DNA of 64,000 nucleotides from Microdochium bolleyi (lineage: Eukaryota; Ascomycota; Sordariomycetes; Xylariales; Microdochiaceae), in the NCBI GenBank assembly GCA_001566295.1, contig KQ964248.1:124001-188000 (forward strand), read 5' to 3'. The notes beneath the pieces were generated by a model, which saw only the letters and a program-made list of their open reading frames with translations, made no database searches and had not been told where the DNA came from. Made by a program: the position numbers and the translations under genes. Below, piece after piece: positions 20,613 through 31,024 of the stretch (position 1 is its first letter; every line of letters starts with the position of its first letter).

Positions 20613-23089
20613 CTACGTGAAGTTGTAGTCTGCTGTAGAAAGCCCAATAACCTTGAGATTGTGGCCAATACGACCAAACTCCCCGCGCTCTCCGATGCGA
20701 ATCAGCCTCCGTTTCCCCTCGACTTCGCCAGACAGCTCATCGGCCTTGAAAGCGAGCTGCTCACCATCATTTCCCTCGCGCGTGTCCTGGAGGACGGTGT
20801 GCCGCTCCCATTTGTCCGCATTCTGCACCCTTCCCAGGACTTCTGTCACGATGAAGCCCGCCGCCAAGATTGTGGCATGGCGCGTGGGAACGTCTACGTT
20901 GAAGCCACTGGACGCTTCCCGACGTTGGAATACGCCAGGATATGGCCCGCTGAAGACCAAGGGATGTTGATGCTCGTGGTGCAACAGATGCAGCAGCACA
21001 GCTTGTTTGTCCACTCGCGCAGCCTCGGCAAGCTCAGAAACACTTCGGCACACGACTTGCATGCGCAGAAAGTCGTGCCAGGGCCAGTTTTCCACGTAAC
21101 GGCTCTTGGCGCCAACTAAGAAGGCGCCGACTAAGAGCCAGCTGAACATGACGAGCTGAAAAGGGTCAACGCCCGGGAGTCGGTCTTCTACAACGAACGG
21201 CAGAGGGAGACTCCCGGCAATGACTCCAAAAGCGATGGCCAGGGCCACACTGGAATATCTGGTAGTGCTCACGCGCACCGAGTCTTGCGTCACTGTCCAG
21301 CTCAGGATCTCATCTTTGCGCAACTCGTAGGCTTTCACAACCTGTAGGACTTCCCTCTTGAGTTGCGTCTCGGGTGATCCCGTTTCTTCGACACCATCGC
21401 TGTCATCTAATAGACTCCAGGTTAGCACAAGCATTACGATATGCCATTATCCGGTCCTTTTCGCATTTTTGATGTGCGCCGCCACCTGCCTATCAGCTTA
21501 CCTTCCGCATTCGCCATAAGGGGTGCTTTAGAAGGTGCTAAGATACCGGGCTCCCCATGAGTGTCCCATACCATCTCCGTGCGTTGCCTTCTCGTTGTGA
21601 GGGAGACTTCAATGCGTGGGACGTGATCAATGGCGAGCTGAAGTGCCGAGGGAGGTTGGCCAAGCCTCTTTCCTCCCCAGAAATGTTTTTGCTGTATATG
21701 TCTGTCCATTGCAGCTGCGAACCACGAGGACCCAGCGATCGCCAGGGGCACGAGAATTGAGATGACATGGTCGATGCGGGTCGTCGTCACGCGCCCGTTA
21801 TCGGCATAAACGGAGCCAGGTTCCTTGCAAGACCATTGTATTTCTGCTGCCGGTACTGGCATGATCAGCTGTTCCGTCCCGGCCTGAGCGACCTTGTGCG
21901 AAAGAGAGAGCAGTCGCTGGAGAGCAGGGTAACTTCGCCTGATTTCTGTGAGGTCAGAAGAAGTTTCGATTTTGCCGTTCCCGTAGATGGTGAAATGGCG
22001 TAGAGACTGGTCCAGGCCGCCTCTGTACAAGAGCGTGCGAAGGTCCGTAGCCATCTCGCCGTTGACGTTGTGGTGGACTTCCACCGACCCAAGTAACTTG
22101 GAGACAAGCTCAAATAGCTGCTCGCGGAAGAAGAACTTGTCGATATAGTAAGGATAGTCCAAGTCCAAGTCGATCGGGAAGACAAACGCGTCTTTGTCGC
22201 AGCCGATTTCAGTGTCGGGGAACGACACCTTGGTGAGGTCTTCGCTGACTTGATCGTTCGCGATCCGGCGCAGAGTGTCCTCGGCACGCGCAAGGGAGCC
22301 TTCCGCCCATCTCTGAGGATTCAAGGCGATCACCTTCAGCTTTACTGACCACCGTGCCAGCAGTGCAAGATAGTGGTTACTATGCGAACCCACTTCGGTC
22401 ACGCGGACGATCCACCACGCGATCGAGTGAAACAAATAGTCTAGGAGGGCGTGGTAAGCCAGCATGTTTCGCCTCTCATCTGTCAGGGTCTCCGGCCGGT
22501 TTCCGGTAGTGCCGGTTGGACAGTCCAGGAATCGTGCTCTCAGTCGCACTCGAGTGTCTACGAGGACTGTGTAGAAATCCTTCTTCATATAGTGGCTGAT
22601 GGCGAGTGTGGCATAGTCATGCCTGATTATGTTGAGCGCAGAGGAGATCTGGAATATGACCTGCGACAGCTCGCTGAAGCCAGTCGCGCTGGTTACGTCC
22701 AGGGCACCGAAACTGTCGAACAGCTCGGGTTCTTCGACGCGACTTGCGAAGCAGACCAGCTTTCGAATTTCTTCTCGCAGGTTGGTGTCCTCGTCCTCGA
22801 CTGTGATGCCAAAAAGAGCAGTGTCGTCAAAAGCTGGAAGATTCCTCAGGATGATACGACCTCGAGCATAGTGTCTGTGATCTGTTGCCCTCATGAAAAT
22901 CTGCTCCTCGTCGAGAGCGTGATGCGCCAAGAGTGGCGTGTCTTGAAGGGCCGTATCATCGGTCCGGCCATTCTCTTCGTCCCTGAAGCCGAGTCAGACT
23001 TTGCGAGGCTGCATCACAGGCGAGGGCGGGATCTGGATGGTCCTCGTGGGGTGATTCTTGACTCACGATGGCATTGATCTTTTCGACAT
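20613..23089 (-). CDS. Unknown 765-residue protein with three predicted membrane helices
   Basis: Three exons on the minus strand: 23067-23089 (23 nt), 21502-22982 and 20613-21406. The frame is kept throughout (donors GTGAGT and GTAAGC). The tiny first exon encodes MSKRSMPS; it is inferred because the long exon has no ATG of its own before an upstream stop. The first 410 residues are soluble and mostly helical. Hydrophobic segments lie at about 412-430 (SILVPLAIAGSSW), 553-573 (ALAIAFGVIAGSLPLP) and 583-601 (LVMFSWLLVGAFLVGA). They are followed by a cytosolic tail with the distinctive WPWHDFLRMQVVCRSVSELA. I do not recognise the family; no enzyme motif is visible. A membrane-anchored fungal protein of unknown role is as far as the sequence goes. 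Confidence 0.75.
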
Positions 23090-23454
23090 CGCCGCTAAGC
23101 ATTCTACTCGTGTGTTATCGTGGATAGTCCAAGCGGTCGTCGCGAAAGCTACCACGGATTGAACAGCGGTGCTTTTGGAAGGAGAAGATGCGGCGCGTAA
23201 GCAATCTGCCTTGCCAGGCTAGACGCAGAGATTGGTCTGGCGGCTGACTGATCGGCCCGGCCTTCCCCTGTCTCCTGCAGGTCAGGCAGCATACCCCTCG
23301 TCTTGAGTCTTGCCACGTCAGACGCCCAAAGAAGGCAGGCTGAAACAGTGACTTTTCCACACAGCACATATACAGCACGCGTGGACGTGGCCGGAGGCTT
23401 TTGCTGCGCCTGGAGGAAGCCGGCCCACCCAAACCTACCTCACGTCCCTCAGCG
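23090..23454. other. Divergent promoter region
   Basis: 365 bp shared by the membrane protein gene (minus) and the truncated DUF7025 gene (plus). No gene seen. Confidence 0.45.
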
Positions 23455-24338
23455 ATGGATTTCGAAAGATATCTGCAGCTTCGCAGCAAACTCGAGACAA
23501 GCAAAGATAGTTCCTCCAAGAGTTCAGGTTGGACAGAGCCCGCTCGCGCAAGACACTTCCCAACATCTAATACCGTGCAACAGACATCAAGTACGCCTTT
23601 GTCCAGGTCCTCGAGAAGGAAAAGAAGGATGGAGGGACCCCCCTGGTCATCCAGAAATCCTCTGGGACCTCGGGGAGGGACACAAGCGAGCCGTATGGCC
23701 AGTATGCTATTGTCGAGCGGGATCGCATCAATGCAAAGGGAGAGATTGAGGGAACAGACCTCGAAATCCAAAGCGAGATCCTGCAAGATGCCCTCTGCGC
23801 CATAATCGGGCAGCATTCGCAGGTCGGCACACGGGCGGACCCAATCGTCTTCAAAAAGCCCTACTACGCCTTGTTCCACTGCAGGCATGAGCTGAAACGC
23901 ATGGAAGAGGGAAAAAGCAACACACCTGACCAGAAACAGCACCTCAAGTGGCTAAACGAATTCATTGCAACGAACCTCAAGCCACTAGAAAAGGTTCAGA
24001 CGGGGCTTGTGGAGAAAGGGTTGGTGGACTTCAAACACATCCCGATCATATTCGAGGTCGGTAGTGTTGTCGTGGGCCATATCGCAGGCGATGGAGAGAA
24101 CATCAGGGCGACATCGAAACCGCACAAAACTAAACAGCCGGAGTGCTTTGTCTTCTACAGGATCGCGGATGAAGCCAAGGACGAGAAGACTGGAACAAAG
24201 TATCTCGAGATCGAACTCATCCGGTGGGGTTTCAACGGCTACCTGTTTGGACTCACGAAAGAGAGGGCTCGCATCAACGCGTTCGCAGGAGCACGAAAGA
24301 TCACCGACCTTGAATTCAAGGTGAAGTTGATGATGTAG
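23455..24338 (+). pseudogene. Truncated DUF7025 (AAA-ATPase N-terminal) gene
   Basis: Two exons keep frame, 23455-23527 and 23584-24338, for 275 residues. The 56-nt intron has a weak GTTGGA donor, a TCTAAT branch-like site and a CAACAG acceptor. The product matches the N-terminal DUF7025 region that precedes the AAA+ ATPase core in many fungal proteins: segment YGQYAIVERDRIN, a helical stretch around LKWLNEFIATNLKPLEK, VDFKHIPIIFEVGSVVVGHI, and WGFNGYLFGLTKERARINAF followed by AGARKITDLEF. Full-length members are usually about 600-800 residues with Walker A and B downstream. Here the protein stops at TAG 24336-24338, just where it meets the antisense HET fragment, so the whole ATPase module is missing. 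It might still make a short protein. Confidence 0.75.
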
Positions 24339-24953
24339 GAGAGAGGCTGCGCATTGCTTCCGACAACCAGTATAGGATCGCGTTGGGCAAGGAGAACTTC
24401 TTGCAGCGTCCAAACCCTGTGGACACGGTCTCTCAATCAACATGATCAGATAGTGCAGGTAGTATGGCACTCTCTTGGTCCGTACCCTCTCACGATCGAG
24501 GCAGTCCATGACGTAGTCGCTTCCATCGGCGGTCGGGCCAAGCCATATAAATACTCGCGTGGCCTCGGAGTAGATGGCACCCATGAGTTGAACCTGCTGG
24601 CCTCGTTCTTCGATATCATCCTGATTGATGCAGAGGGCATCGATCCAAAGGGTCCTGAGTTTCTGCCGGCGTCGTAGGTGTCGTAAAGCAGCATCGAGGT
24701 TCACAGTCACAGTCACCGGGAAACCGTCGATAACCGCAACCGTTCCGGCAATATCCTGGCCCCAGACATACGAAAGAGGGTAGTATTTTGGGAGCTCTCC
24801 GATCGAGTGGGTGCTCAGGGTGGCAACGATCGGGTCGCCGAAATCGCCAGGCAAGAGATGGAGCAGCCGGAGCTGAGTCGCGCCATCGGCATTGTGATCG
24901 AGCGGGCGGTACAGCCCCGTCTCTTTTCTTTCCGCCACCGACGAGCTAGCCAT
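24330..24953 (-). pseudogene. Truncated, frameshifted HET-domain gene
   Basis: From ATG 24953 (MASSSVAERKETGLYRPL) the minus strand encodes the start of a HET domain. The blocks are YPLSYVWGQD, LRTLWIDALCINQDDIEERG, and the predicted strand and helix ending in VFIWLGPTADGSDYVMDCLD. Near 24425-24440 the frame breaks: the expected ERPW-type block continues in another frame as VHRVWTLQEVLLAQRDP. The deficit is most simply a 2-nt deletion. HET similarity ends near 24345, where the sequence becomes the antisense of the DUF7025 gene. HET genes govern heterokaryon incompatibility in filamentous fungi; this copy lacks everything after the domain's third block and cannot be functional. Confidence 0.8.
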
Positions 24954-26138
24954 GTCGAAGCGATGGTACAGATATGACAAATCCAAGAAGAGACAGGCGT
25001 GTGGAAGGCTGCTCTTATAGCTAGCCTTTCTATGCATGCGAGCATTGAGTTCGCAAGGCACTGGCTGTTTGACGAACATGTGCAATAATCCTGCCTTGAC
25101 TCTCAGCTGAAGCGGGGTTGGCTCTCGCCATTGCTGCCTTCGGACCATCGGGTGCTTTGATACCCCAACACATGCTTCCGTTCTGCAATATCTTCGGTCT
25201 TTCAGCCTCAGCAGGCCCCTGCAAAGGTCGCAAGGCATTTTTGACTCCAGAATCTCCACGCTAGAACGCCTTGCGCCACAGGCCTTCTCTGCTAGGCACA
25301 GTTGTCGATCGCTGTCCCGACTACATATTACCAGCCTCGAATGACGGCGGAATGCGTAGGCCTCCAACGAGAATTTCCGCACTGCATGGAGTTCTACCAT
25401 GATGTAGAGCCTCGGACACGGTCACATTACAGCAGAAGGCCATCAGCGGTTCGCACATCGGCCTCGCCTGGCATCTCGTGCTATCAGCCTCGTAGTTGAC
25501 GTTCGGCTTCAATCCACACTCTCCCAGCTGCCGCGTCCAAGCCCATGTATCGACCCGCCACGTCTCCACAGTATTACTGGCCAGTTGTGTTCGGCACGAT
25601 ACCTATTGGTGCCACGTCAGAAAAGTGCAGTACACCACACACTCCGCGTTCTCTTGGTATTTACACCATGGCAAGAATTTCCTTCTTACATTAGACAATC
25701 AGTGCCTCATCAGGTGAGGCACGAAAGCCACGCAGGACGGCCCGCACTCTTCGCGCGTCGCCCACGCTCTGGCTGGCGCTCGAGGATTCGATCATATGAG
25801 CCTAAAGGCACTCCGCATGAGTCGATGGTGAGATCCTGTGCCGCCGCCGTAACAAGTTCGCGCCGGACGCAGCCGATATCATGCAGGTTAGCAGCGGGAT
25901 ACGATTCCCCATGTGACTTGATAGAGCGATAGCAGTATAAGTTTCGGCGGTCAGAAGATGGTTGATTGATTGGAGAATTATACTAAGAGAGGCGAATGTA
26001 GGAACACGAGGGAATTTTGTGTACTAGCGATCTCGTACATATCGTACATATCTTGGGCAGATCGAGAACCATGGAGAGACAAAAATTTGCCAATGCCAGA
26101 CTACTCCGCACAGCTCAACTCTTCCTCAAGTAACCAGA
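24954..26138. other. Intergenic region, no gene seen
   Basis: Upstream of the HET fragment. A TATAAGAG-like element (minus strand) lies about 60 bp before its ATG, and a 9-bp direct repeat CGTACATAT is duplicated near 26033-26052. No gene recognised. Confidence 0.45.
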
Positions 26139-27452
26139 TCAGTAGTGCGTCGGATATGCGCCAGCGTTATCCGTGCAGTGCTCGTCCCTGACCGTCTGGG
26201 TCTTGGTCTCGGTCGCAGTCGCGGCATACTCGGTCTTGTACTCGGTCTTGTACACCGTCTTGGCGGGCCGCGCTCCGCTCACGCCCTTGCACTTGCACGC
26301 CTTGGCGATTTGCTCGGGCGACCACGCGTCCGCGTGCAGACACTCGTAGGTGCGGCGGGAGATTTGCAGCCTGGCTGCGGAGTCGCGCTTGTGGTGATCC
26401 TTGTCGAGCTTGTGCGAGAACCAGTTCCAAGGGAGCCAGGACGTCCAGTGGTGCTTATCCTTGGGGTAGTGACTGTCGTTGTCATTGTTGTTGGTCGGAT
26501 ACTCGGGTTGAGGGGGCTGCGTAGGATGCTCAGGCTCAGGCTCAGGCTCGTAAGTGGGATAGCTCGGTTCAGGCTCCTGGGTAGTATACTCGGGTGCAGG
26601 AGGCTGGGTCGGGTGTTCAGGCTCGGGCGGCGGTTGAGTTGGGTACTCCGGCGCAGGCTCTTGTGTGGTGTGACTGGGCTGAGGCGGCTGAGTCGGATAC
26701 TCTGGCTCGGGCTGCTGTGTAGGATAATCGTCACGGTCAGGCTCCTGTGCTGGATAGCTTGGCTGAGGCTCAGGCTGCTGAGTAGGATAACTCAGCTCAG
26801 GCTCTGGAGTGGGATGCTCAGGCTCCTGAGTAGGATATTCAGGCTCCGAAGTGGGATGCTCAGGTTCCGGAGTGGTATGCTCAGGTTCAGGCGGCTGAGT
26901 GGGATACTCGGGCTCGAGCGATGGCTCAGTGGGATAATCTCCGTGGTTATCCGGAGGGTGGTCGGCAGGAGGTTGAGGTCCAGGAGGGTGGCCCCCCGGT
27001 GGCTTAGGGCCGTGAGGCTTAGGACCCTTGGGTTTGGGTCCGTGAGGATGGTGACCAGGAAGATGATTGTCCGAAGGGTGGTTGCCAACCGGCGGCCAAA
27101 GGTGCGCTTCTTGTGGTCTCCATAACCGGGCGCGACGGGGTAGCCGACACCCGCGCCACCGACACAGCTCGTAGTGGTCGTGTAGCTCGTCACGGTCGTC
27201 GTGCCCTGGTGCTTGGTCTCGTACTTGGTCTCGGTGACCGGAGGGCCCGGGTTGTAGCCCTGGCAGTACTTCGTGATCTCGGGCCCGTGGCCTGAATCGT
27301 CGTCCCAGCAGTCGCCGCCGTATCCGCCGCGGCGCCACTTGTGGTGGCCGCCGCCAGGGCTGCAGCCATGGTCATCGTGGTGGCCGCCAGGTTTGGTGGC
27401 CAAGGCAGAGCCCGCAAGGGCCGTGGTCAGTGCGATGGCTGTGAGGGACCAC
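26139..27452 (-). CDS. Secreted proline-rich repeat protein, reading frame broken
   Basis: The N-terminus is a convincing signal peptide (MWSLTAIALTTALAGSALA, ATG 27452). A His/Gly-rich mature start and a Thr/Tyr-rich stretch (GTTTVTSYTTTTSCVGG) follow in one frame down to about 27110. From about 27090 the sensible frame is shifted by one. It encodes Pro/His/Gly-rich sequence, then some 25 imperfect copies of a YPTQxPEPE-like unit (about 26480-26930), then a Lys/His-rich linker and a C-terminal block with four Cys and the repeat KTEYKTEY, stop 26139-26141. I found no convincing GT-AG intron of the right phase, so this is a 1-nt deletion, a sequencing error, or an unusual splice. Composition fits a secreted or cell-wall protein. 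TATAAAG is 166 bp upstream of the ATG. Confidence 0.6.
26480..26930 (-). repeat. Degenerate Tyr/His-Pro-Thr-Gln-Pro-Glu coding repeat
   Basis: Imperfect 18-30 nt units on the minus strand encode alternations of YPTQ, HPTP, EYPT, PEPE and QPPE. Unit length and spacing vary, as expected of an evolving cell-wall repeat. Confidence 0.8.
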
Positions 27453-28702
27453 ATTCTGTCGCGGTGATCAAAGAGGGAAAAGAGTAGTGAAAATATAGAA
27501 GAAGCTGTTTGTGGAAAATTGGCTGCGTTAGCTGGCTCAGGGATGCGTCTGATGATGTGGTGAGGATGATGAGGATGAGCTTGGTTCACATGTTAAATCA
27601 CAGGAGATTCGAGCCATCTTTATACACGATTCGATGAGGTATCGTCCTTGTTCAGGGACGTCATGGAGACTGTGCCTCCAGGGGAAAAGTCCCTGCAGCC
27701 ATCGCATACGCGGAATCATCAGTGGTTTTTCCCTTTCCCCCTGTGGAACCTGTCGATCATCATGTGCAGTGCCGGACTGTTCAGTTGTGGCGTGGTGATC
27801 ATGGTTCCGGCGCGCAGTGTCCGAGAGGACGGTGTTCTTTGGTAGAGCTGTGGACCATAAGACGTTGTGCGGTGCCTGGCAACGAGTGGCCCTAAGCATC
27901 CGCAAAGTGGGTGCCCGTTGTTCAAGCCGGCAGAAATGGCATAGTGCTTCCCGGCGATCAACAGTTAGGGCTTTTGCAGTGCAGTTCTGGGACGAACGGC
28001 GGCGATCGAAAATCTCAAAGCAGTAATGTGGGCGATGGCCTTACAGACTAGCGGGCGGCTCTGATCCTGTGGGTGAGCAAGAAGCTTCGCGGGTATGCGC
28101 GATGTGGTTAGAGTTATTCCTCTTCCGGCGGCTTTGGCTACAACGGCGGAGCGACGGCGCCGGGCCAAGACTTTCTTCCTCATCTTTACCCCTTCATTTT
28201 CCAACGAGCCGCCGGAATGCCCCCCACCGCAAAATCGGGGAATGACGCGGGGGGCTGGTGATACCAAGCAGACGGGCCCGGCACTTTGGACATGATTACG
28301 GCAGCCAAGCACTTCCACACCGTTCGGTTCCCGCCGCTGTGAAGTTGGACGTTGCCAAGTACCTACAGGCGGCTCCTCTCTGATGCAAGGCGCTGCTACA
28401 AGCCCGATGATTTACTGATCACCTCGCAGCATGCCGGAAGGGAGAGCAAGTCGTCGGACCGTTGAAGACGAAGTAATTTAAGGCTTTATTTCGGCTCCCA
28501 GGGGGGTACAGGCCGGGGAGGCTGTGCTTCGGGACGAGGCTCGGCATGCGTCATGACTATAGACTCGTTGAAGGGCACAGGCTCCAAGTTCATCTCTCAC
28601 TGAAACTACCAATACCAAAAGACGTCAGTCTTCGGCCAGTTGTGCATTTATTTTGGCGAACTCTCAGCTAAGACCCAACCCTTCCAATACCTCGTCCCGC
28701 GC
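27453..28702. other. Intergenic region, no gene seen
   Basis: Holds the proline-rich gene's TATAAAG (minus strand, 27618-27624) and the 3' flank of the RNase gene. No other feature recognised. Confidence 0.5.
27618..27624 (-). promoter_or_regulatory. TATA box of the proline-rich secreted protein gene
   Basis: TATAAAG on the minus strand, 166 bp upstream of ATG 27452. Confidence 0.55.
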
Positions 28703-29950
28703 TCACCTCGGCGACCAGCTGAACTTGACCTCCACCGCCTTCGCCGCCGCGTACACAACGCCCTGCGCCTGTCCCGAGGGCACGCTGTCGGCGTAGAACG
28801 CCGGCGAGCCGTTGTACGTCAGCGCAGCGCTGTCCCACCCGAAGCTGCTCGCGGTCTCGACCTCGGCGGCGCACAGCAGGCTCGAGTCAGCGCTCTGGAT
28901 CGCGCACTTGCCCTTGCTCGTGCTGAGCGTGAAGGTCAGGCCGTCGGCGCCGGGCGTGGCCGTGAAGGTCGCGGGCGTGCCGTTGGTGTTGTACCACTTG
29001 CCGCCGCTGATGAGGAATCCGGCCGCGGCCGAGCCGGTGGAGGCGTAGAGGTAGCCCTTGCCCGACAACGCGCCGGTGCCGGTGGGGGCGGGTGCGGCGC
29101 TGGTGGTAGTCGTGGGGCTCGCCGTGGTCGTTGTGGGAGGAGGGGGCGCGGAGGTGTCGTACTTGGGCAGATACTTGATGCCGGTCTCGGGACACGTCGA
29201 GGGGGAGCCGACGGGGTCTACGGGCACGAAGCGGCCGTTGACGACAGAGCCGAAGGCGTTGTAGTGGTACCAAAGCTCGTTGAGCTCCTTGTTCTTGTTG
29301 CAGTTGATGATGACGTCGTGGCCCTGGTGGTGCTTCTTGAGCGCGGTCTGGATCTCAGCGCGGGTGTACGTCTTGGTACTGCTCGGCACGATGCCGGCCT
29401 GCTTGAGCCAGTCGTACGACGGCAGGGTCTTGAAGAGCTGCACGGCGCGGACGAAGAAGTCGACGACCTCGTCGCCGGGCTTGTGGTTGCGGTAGCACTT
29501 TGGGTCGAGGGTGCTGATGCAGGTGCCGTGCTTGTTGAACTCGTGCTCCCAGAACGACTCGTCGTTGCCCTGGTAGTCCTTCCAGTACTTCTGCATGTAC
29601 TCGAGGGTGCAGGGCGCGGACTGGGCCAGGACGGCGGTGATGTTTGTGAACTCGCGCTCGGGGGCGCAGAACTGCTCGTAGGAGCCGTCGCAGTTGTCGG
29701 GCCACAGGCCGTGGAGGGTCCAGCTGTCCGCGGGCCCGACGGAGGGCGCCGTGTCCCAGAACTGGGTGAGGAGCAGCTGGCCGCCGGGGTTGTTGAAGCA
29801 GCACGAGTTGAGGCTGTTGGGGTCGCCTGTCGCGTGGCAGCTCTGGACGCTGGCCGGGCCGCCGATGATGGGGCAGTTGAACTGGGCCAGGCCGGCGATG
29901 GACTCGAGCAGCAGCCCAGCCTGGGGAAGGAGGCACGTCTTGCCAAACAT
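28703..29950 (-). CDS. Secreted ribonuclease T2
   Basis: Intronless, 415 residues. The T2 catalytic blocks are clear: CAS I WTLHGLWP (77-84, His80) and CAS II FWEHEFNKHGTC (133-144, His136 and His141). Cys residues are spaced as in the disulfide-rich fold (C26, C38, C50/51, C87, C95, C144). The N-terminus is moderately hydrophobic and compatible with a signal peptide. After the catalytic domain (to about 262) comes a Pro/Thr/Ser linker (266-293) and a C-terminal domain of about 120 residues, as in yeast Rny1 and its fungal relatives. The enzyme cleaves single-stranded RNA via a 2',3'-cyclic phosphate; secretion or vacuolar targeting suits nutrient scavenging or stress. ATG 29950 is preferred over a longer frame to 30130, because a TATAAAG lies at 30068-30074. 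Confidence 0.93.
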   Translation of the reverse strand: MFGKTCLLPQAGLLLESIAGLAQFNCPIIGGPASVQSCHATGDPNSLNSCCFNNPGGQLLLTQFWDTAPSVGPADSWTLHGLWPDNCDGSYEQFCAPEREFTNITAVLAQSAPCTLEYMQKYWKDYQGNDESFWEHEFNKHGTCISTLDPKCYRNHKPGDEVVDFFVRAVQLFKTLPSYDWLKQAGIVPSSTKTYTRAEIQTALKKHHQGHDVIINCNKNKELNELWYHYNAFGSVVNGRFVPVDPVGSPSTCPETGIKYLPKYDTSAPPPPTTTTASPTTTTSAAPAPTGTGALSGKGYLYASTGSAAAGFLISGGKWYNTNGTPATFTATPGADGLTFTLSTSKGKCAIQSADSSLLCAAEVETASSFGWDSAALTYNGSPAFYADSVPSGQAQGVVYAAAKAVEVKFSWSPR

Positions 29951-31024
29951 TATGGGCACGGGTGGTCTATGAGAGGTGCTAGGGGAGCTGGGGAAGCTGG
30001 GGGGAGCCGAGGACGGAGCGTGACGAGCGGGAGCAATCAGGGGCCAAGAAAGCCAAGAGGTGTCACTCTTTATAGTCCCGAGCGGATCATCTGCAGTGCT
30101 ACCTCGCACCCGCCCGTGCAGCACAGACAAGCATCTCCGGCTAGCCGGCCAGGCCAGGGACCTTGAGCCACCTCGATATCTATGATAGCGTGCCTACCTA
30201 GGTAAGGTATGGTAGAGTAGAGATGAAAAGGGCAAGTGGCTAGGTGGACTGGCGCATCCTGCGTGGTTGAGGGTCTCTTTTGTGGCACCGGTACACGGGC
30301 GAATGAGCATCTCCCGCCGGTCCCCGTGGTCCTGTCAATAGTGAATAGCCAAAAGGAATGCGGGCAGGACGTGGTGCCATTGGGTGGTGAAGACGACTCC
30401 TCCAACACCTGCCCTATTCGTCCTCGCCCTCGACGCCATCGCCACTCGTGCGCCCCGCTACGTCGACAGTCTAGGCTGAATACAGCAGCCGCCCCTGGCA
30501 GTCATGCAAGACAAGCTTTTTTATTCCGCGTGCGCGTAGCCAGGATACCTTCGAACAGCAACGCGACCGTCGCCTGACTTCCACGAGGCCGGCGTCGGGG
30601 CGTGGCCACGATGGGGAAGTTTGCGAGCGGCCTAGCATACGTCTACAGAGCCCACGTGCTGGCTCGCCAGATCGATTCAGGGTCGATTTACGGTCCCTGA
30701 CTTCCTCAAGTGGGAACAGAGCGCCAGTGGCAAGGCTGCATCAGAAGGCGGCAGGATCGTGATTGTGGCTTTAAATCACAGCCCGAATGCTAGCAGCTAC
30801 TTGCTGTCACTGACCAACGTTTCTATGTGTCCACGCCAAAATTCATGTTTGTTTAGTGATTCAACAGTCCCATAGCCACGAGCGGCGCGCCGAATTGTAG
30901 CCTTATCATTTACCTGCATCGCTCTTAGGGCCCCGCTGCAAATCATCCGTAACTTCTCCTCCTCGCTGGTGTTCCCATGGTCCCTAAACAGACCGTGGGC
31001 ATCGCCCGGTAGATTGGACGCGAC
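29951..31024. other. Intergenic region with RNase T2 promoter
   Basis: A TATAAAG (minus strand, 30068-30074) 118 bp from the ATG. No further gene recognised up to 31024. Confidence 0.5.
30068..30074 (-). promoter_or_regulatory. TATA box of the RNase T2 gene
   Basis: TATAAAG on the minus strand. It excludes the upstream in-frame ATG at 30130 as the main start. Confidence 0.6.

Noticed and set aside
23115..23942. 275-codon minus-strand frame
   Set aside because: Overlaps the DUF7025 exons antisense; no recognisable domain.
26145..27125. 326-codon plus-strand frame over the proline-rich repeats
   Set aside because: Complement of the repeat coding strand, giving periodic Leu/Gly/Arg; no start context or homology.
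28640..30166. 508-codon open frame on the plus strand
   Set aside because: Antisense of the RNase T2 gene; Val/Gly/Arg-rich composition is the expected mirror of a GC-rich coding strand.
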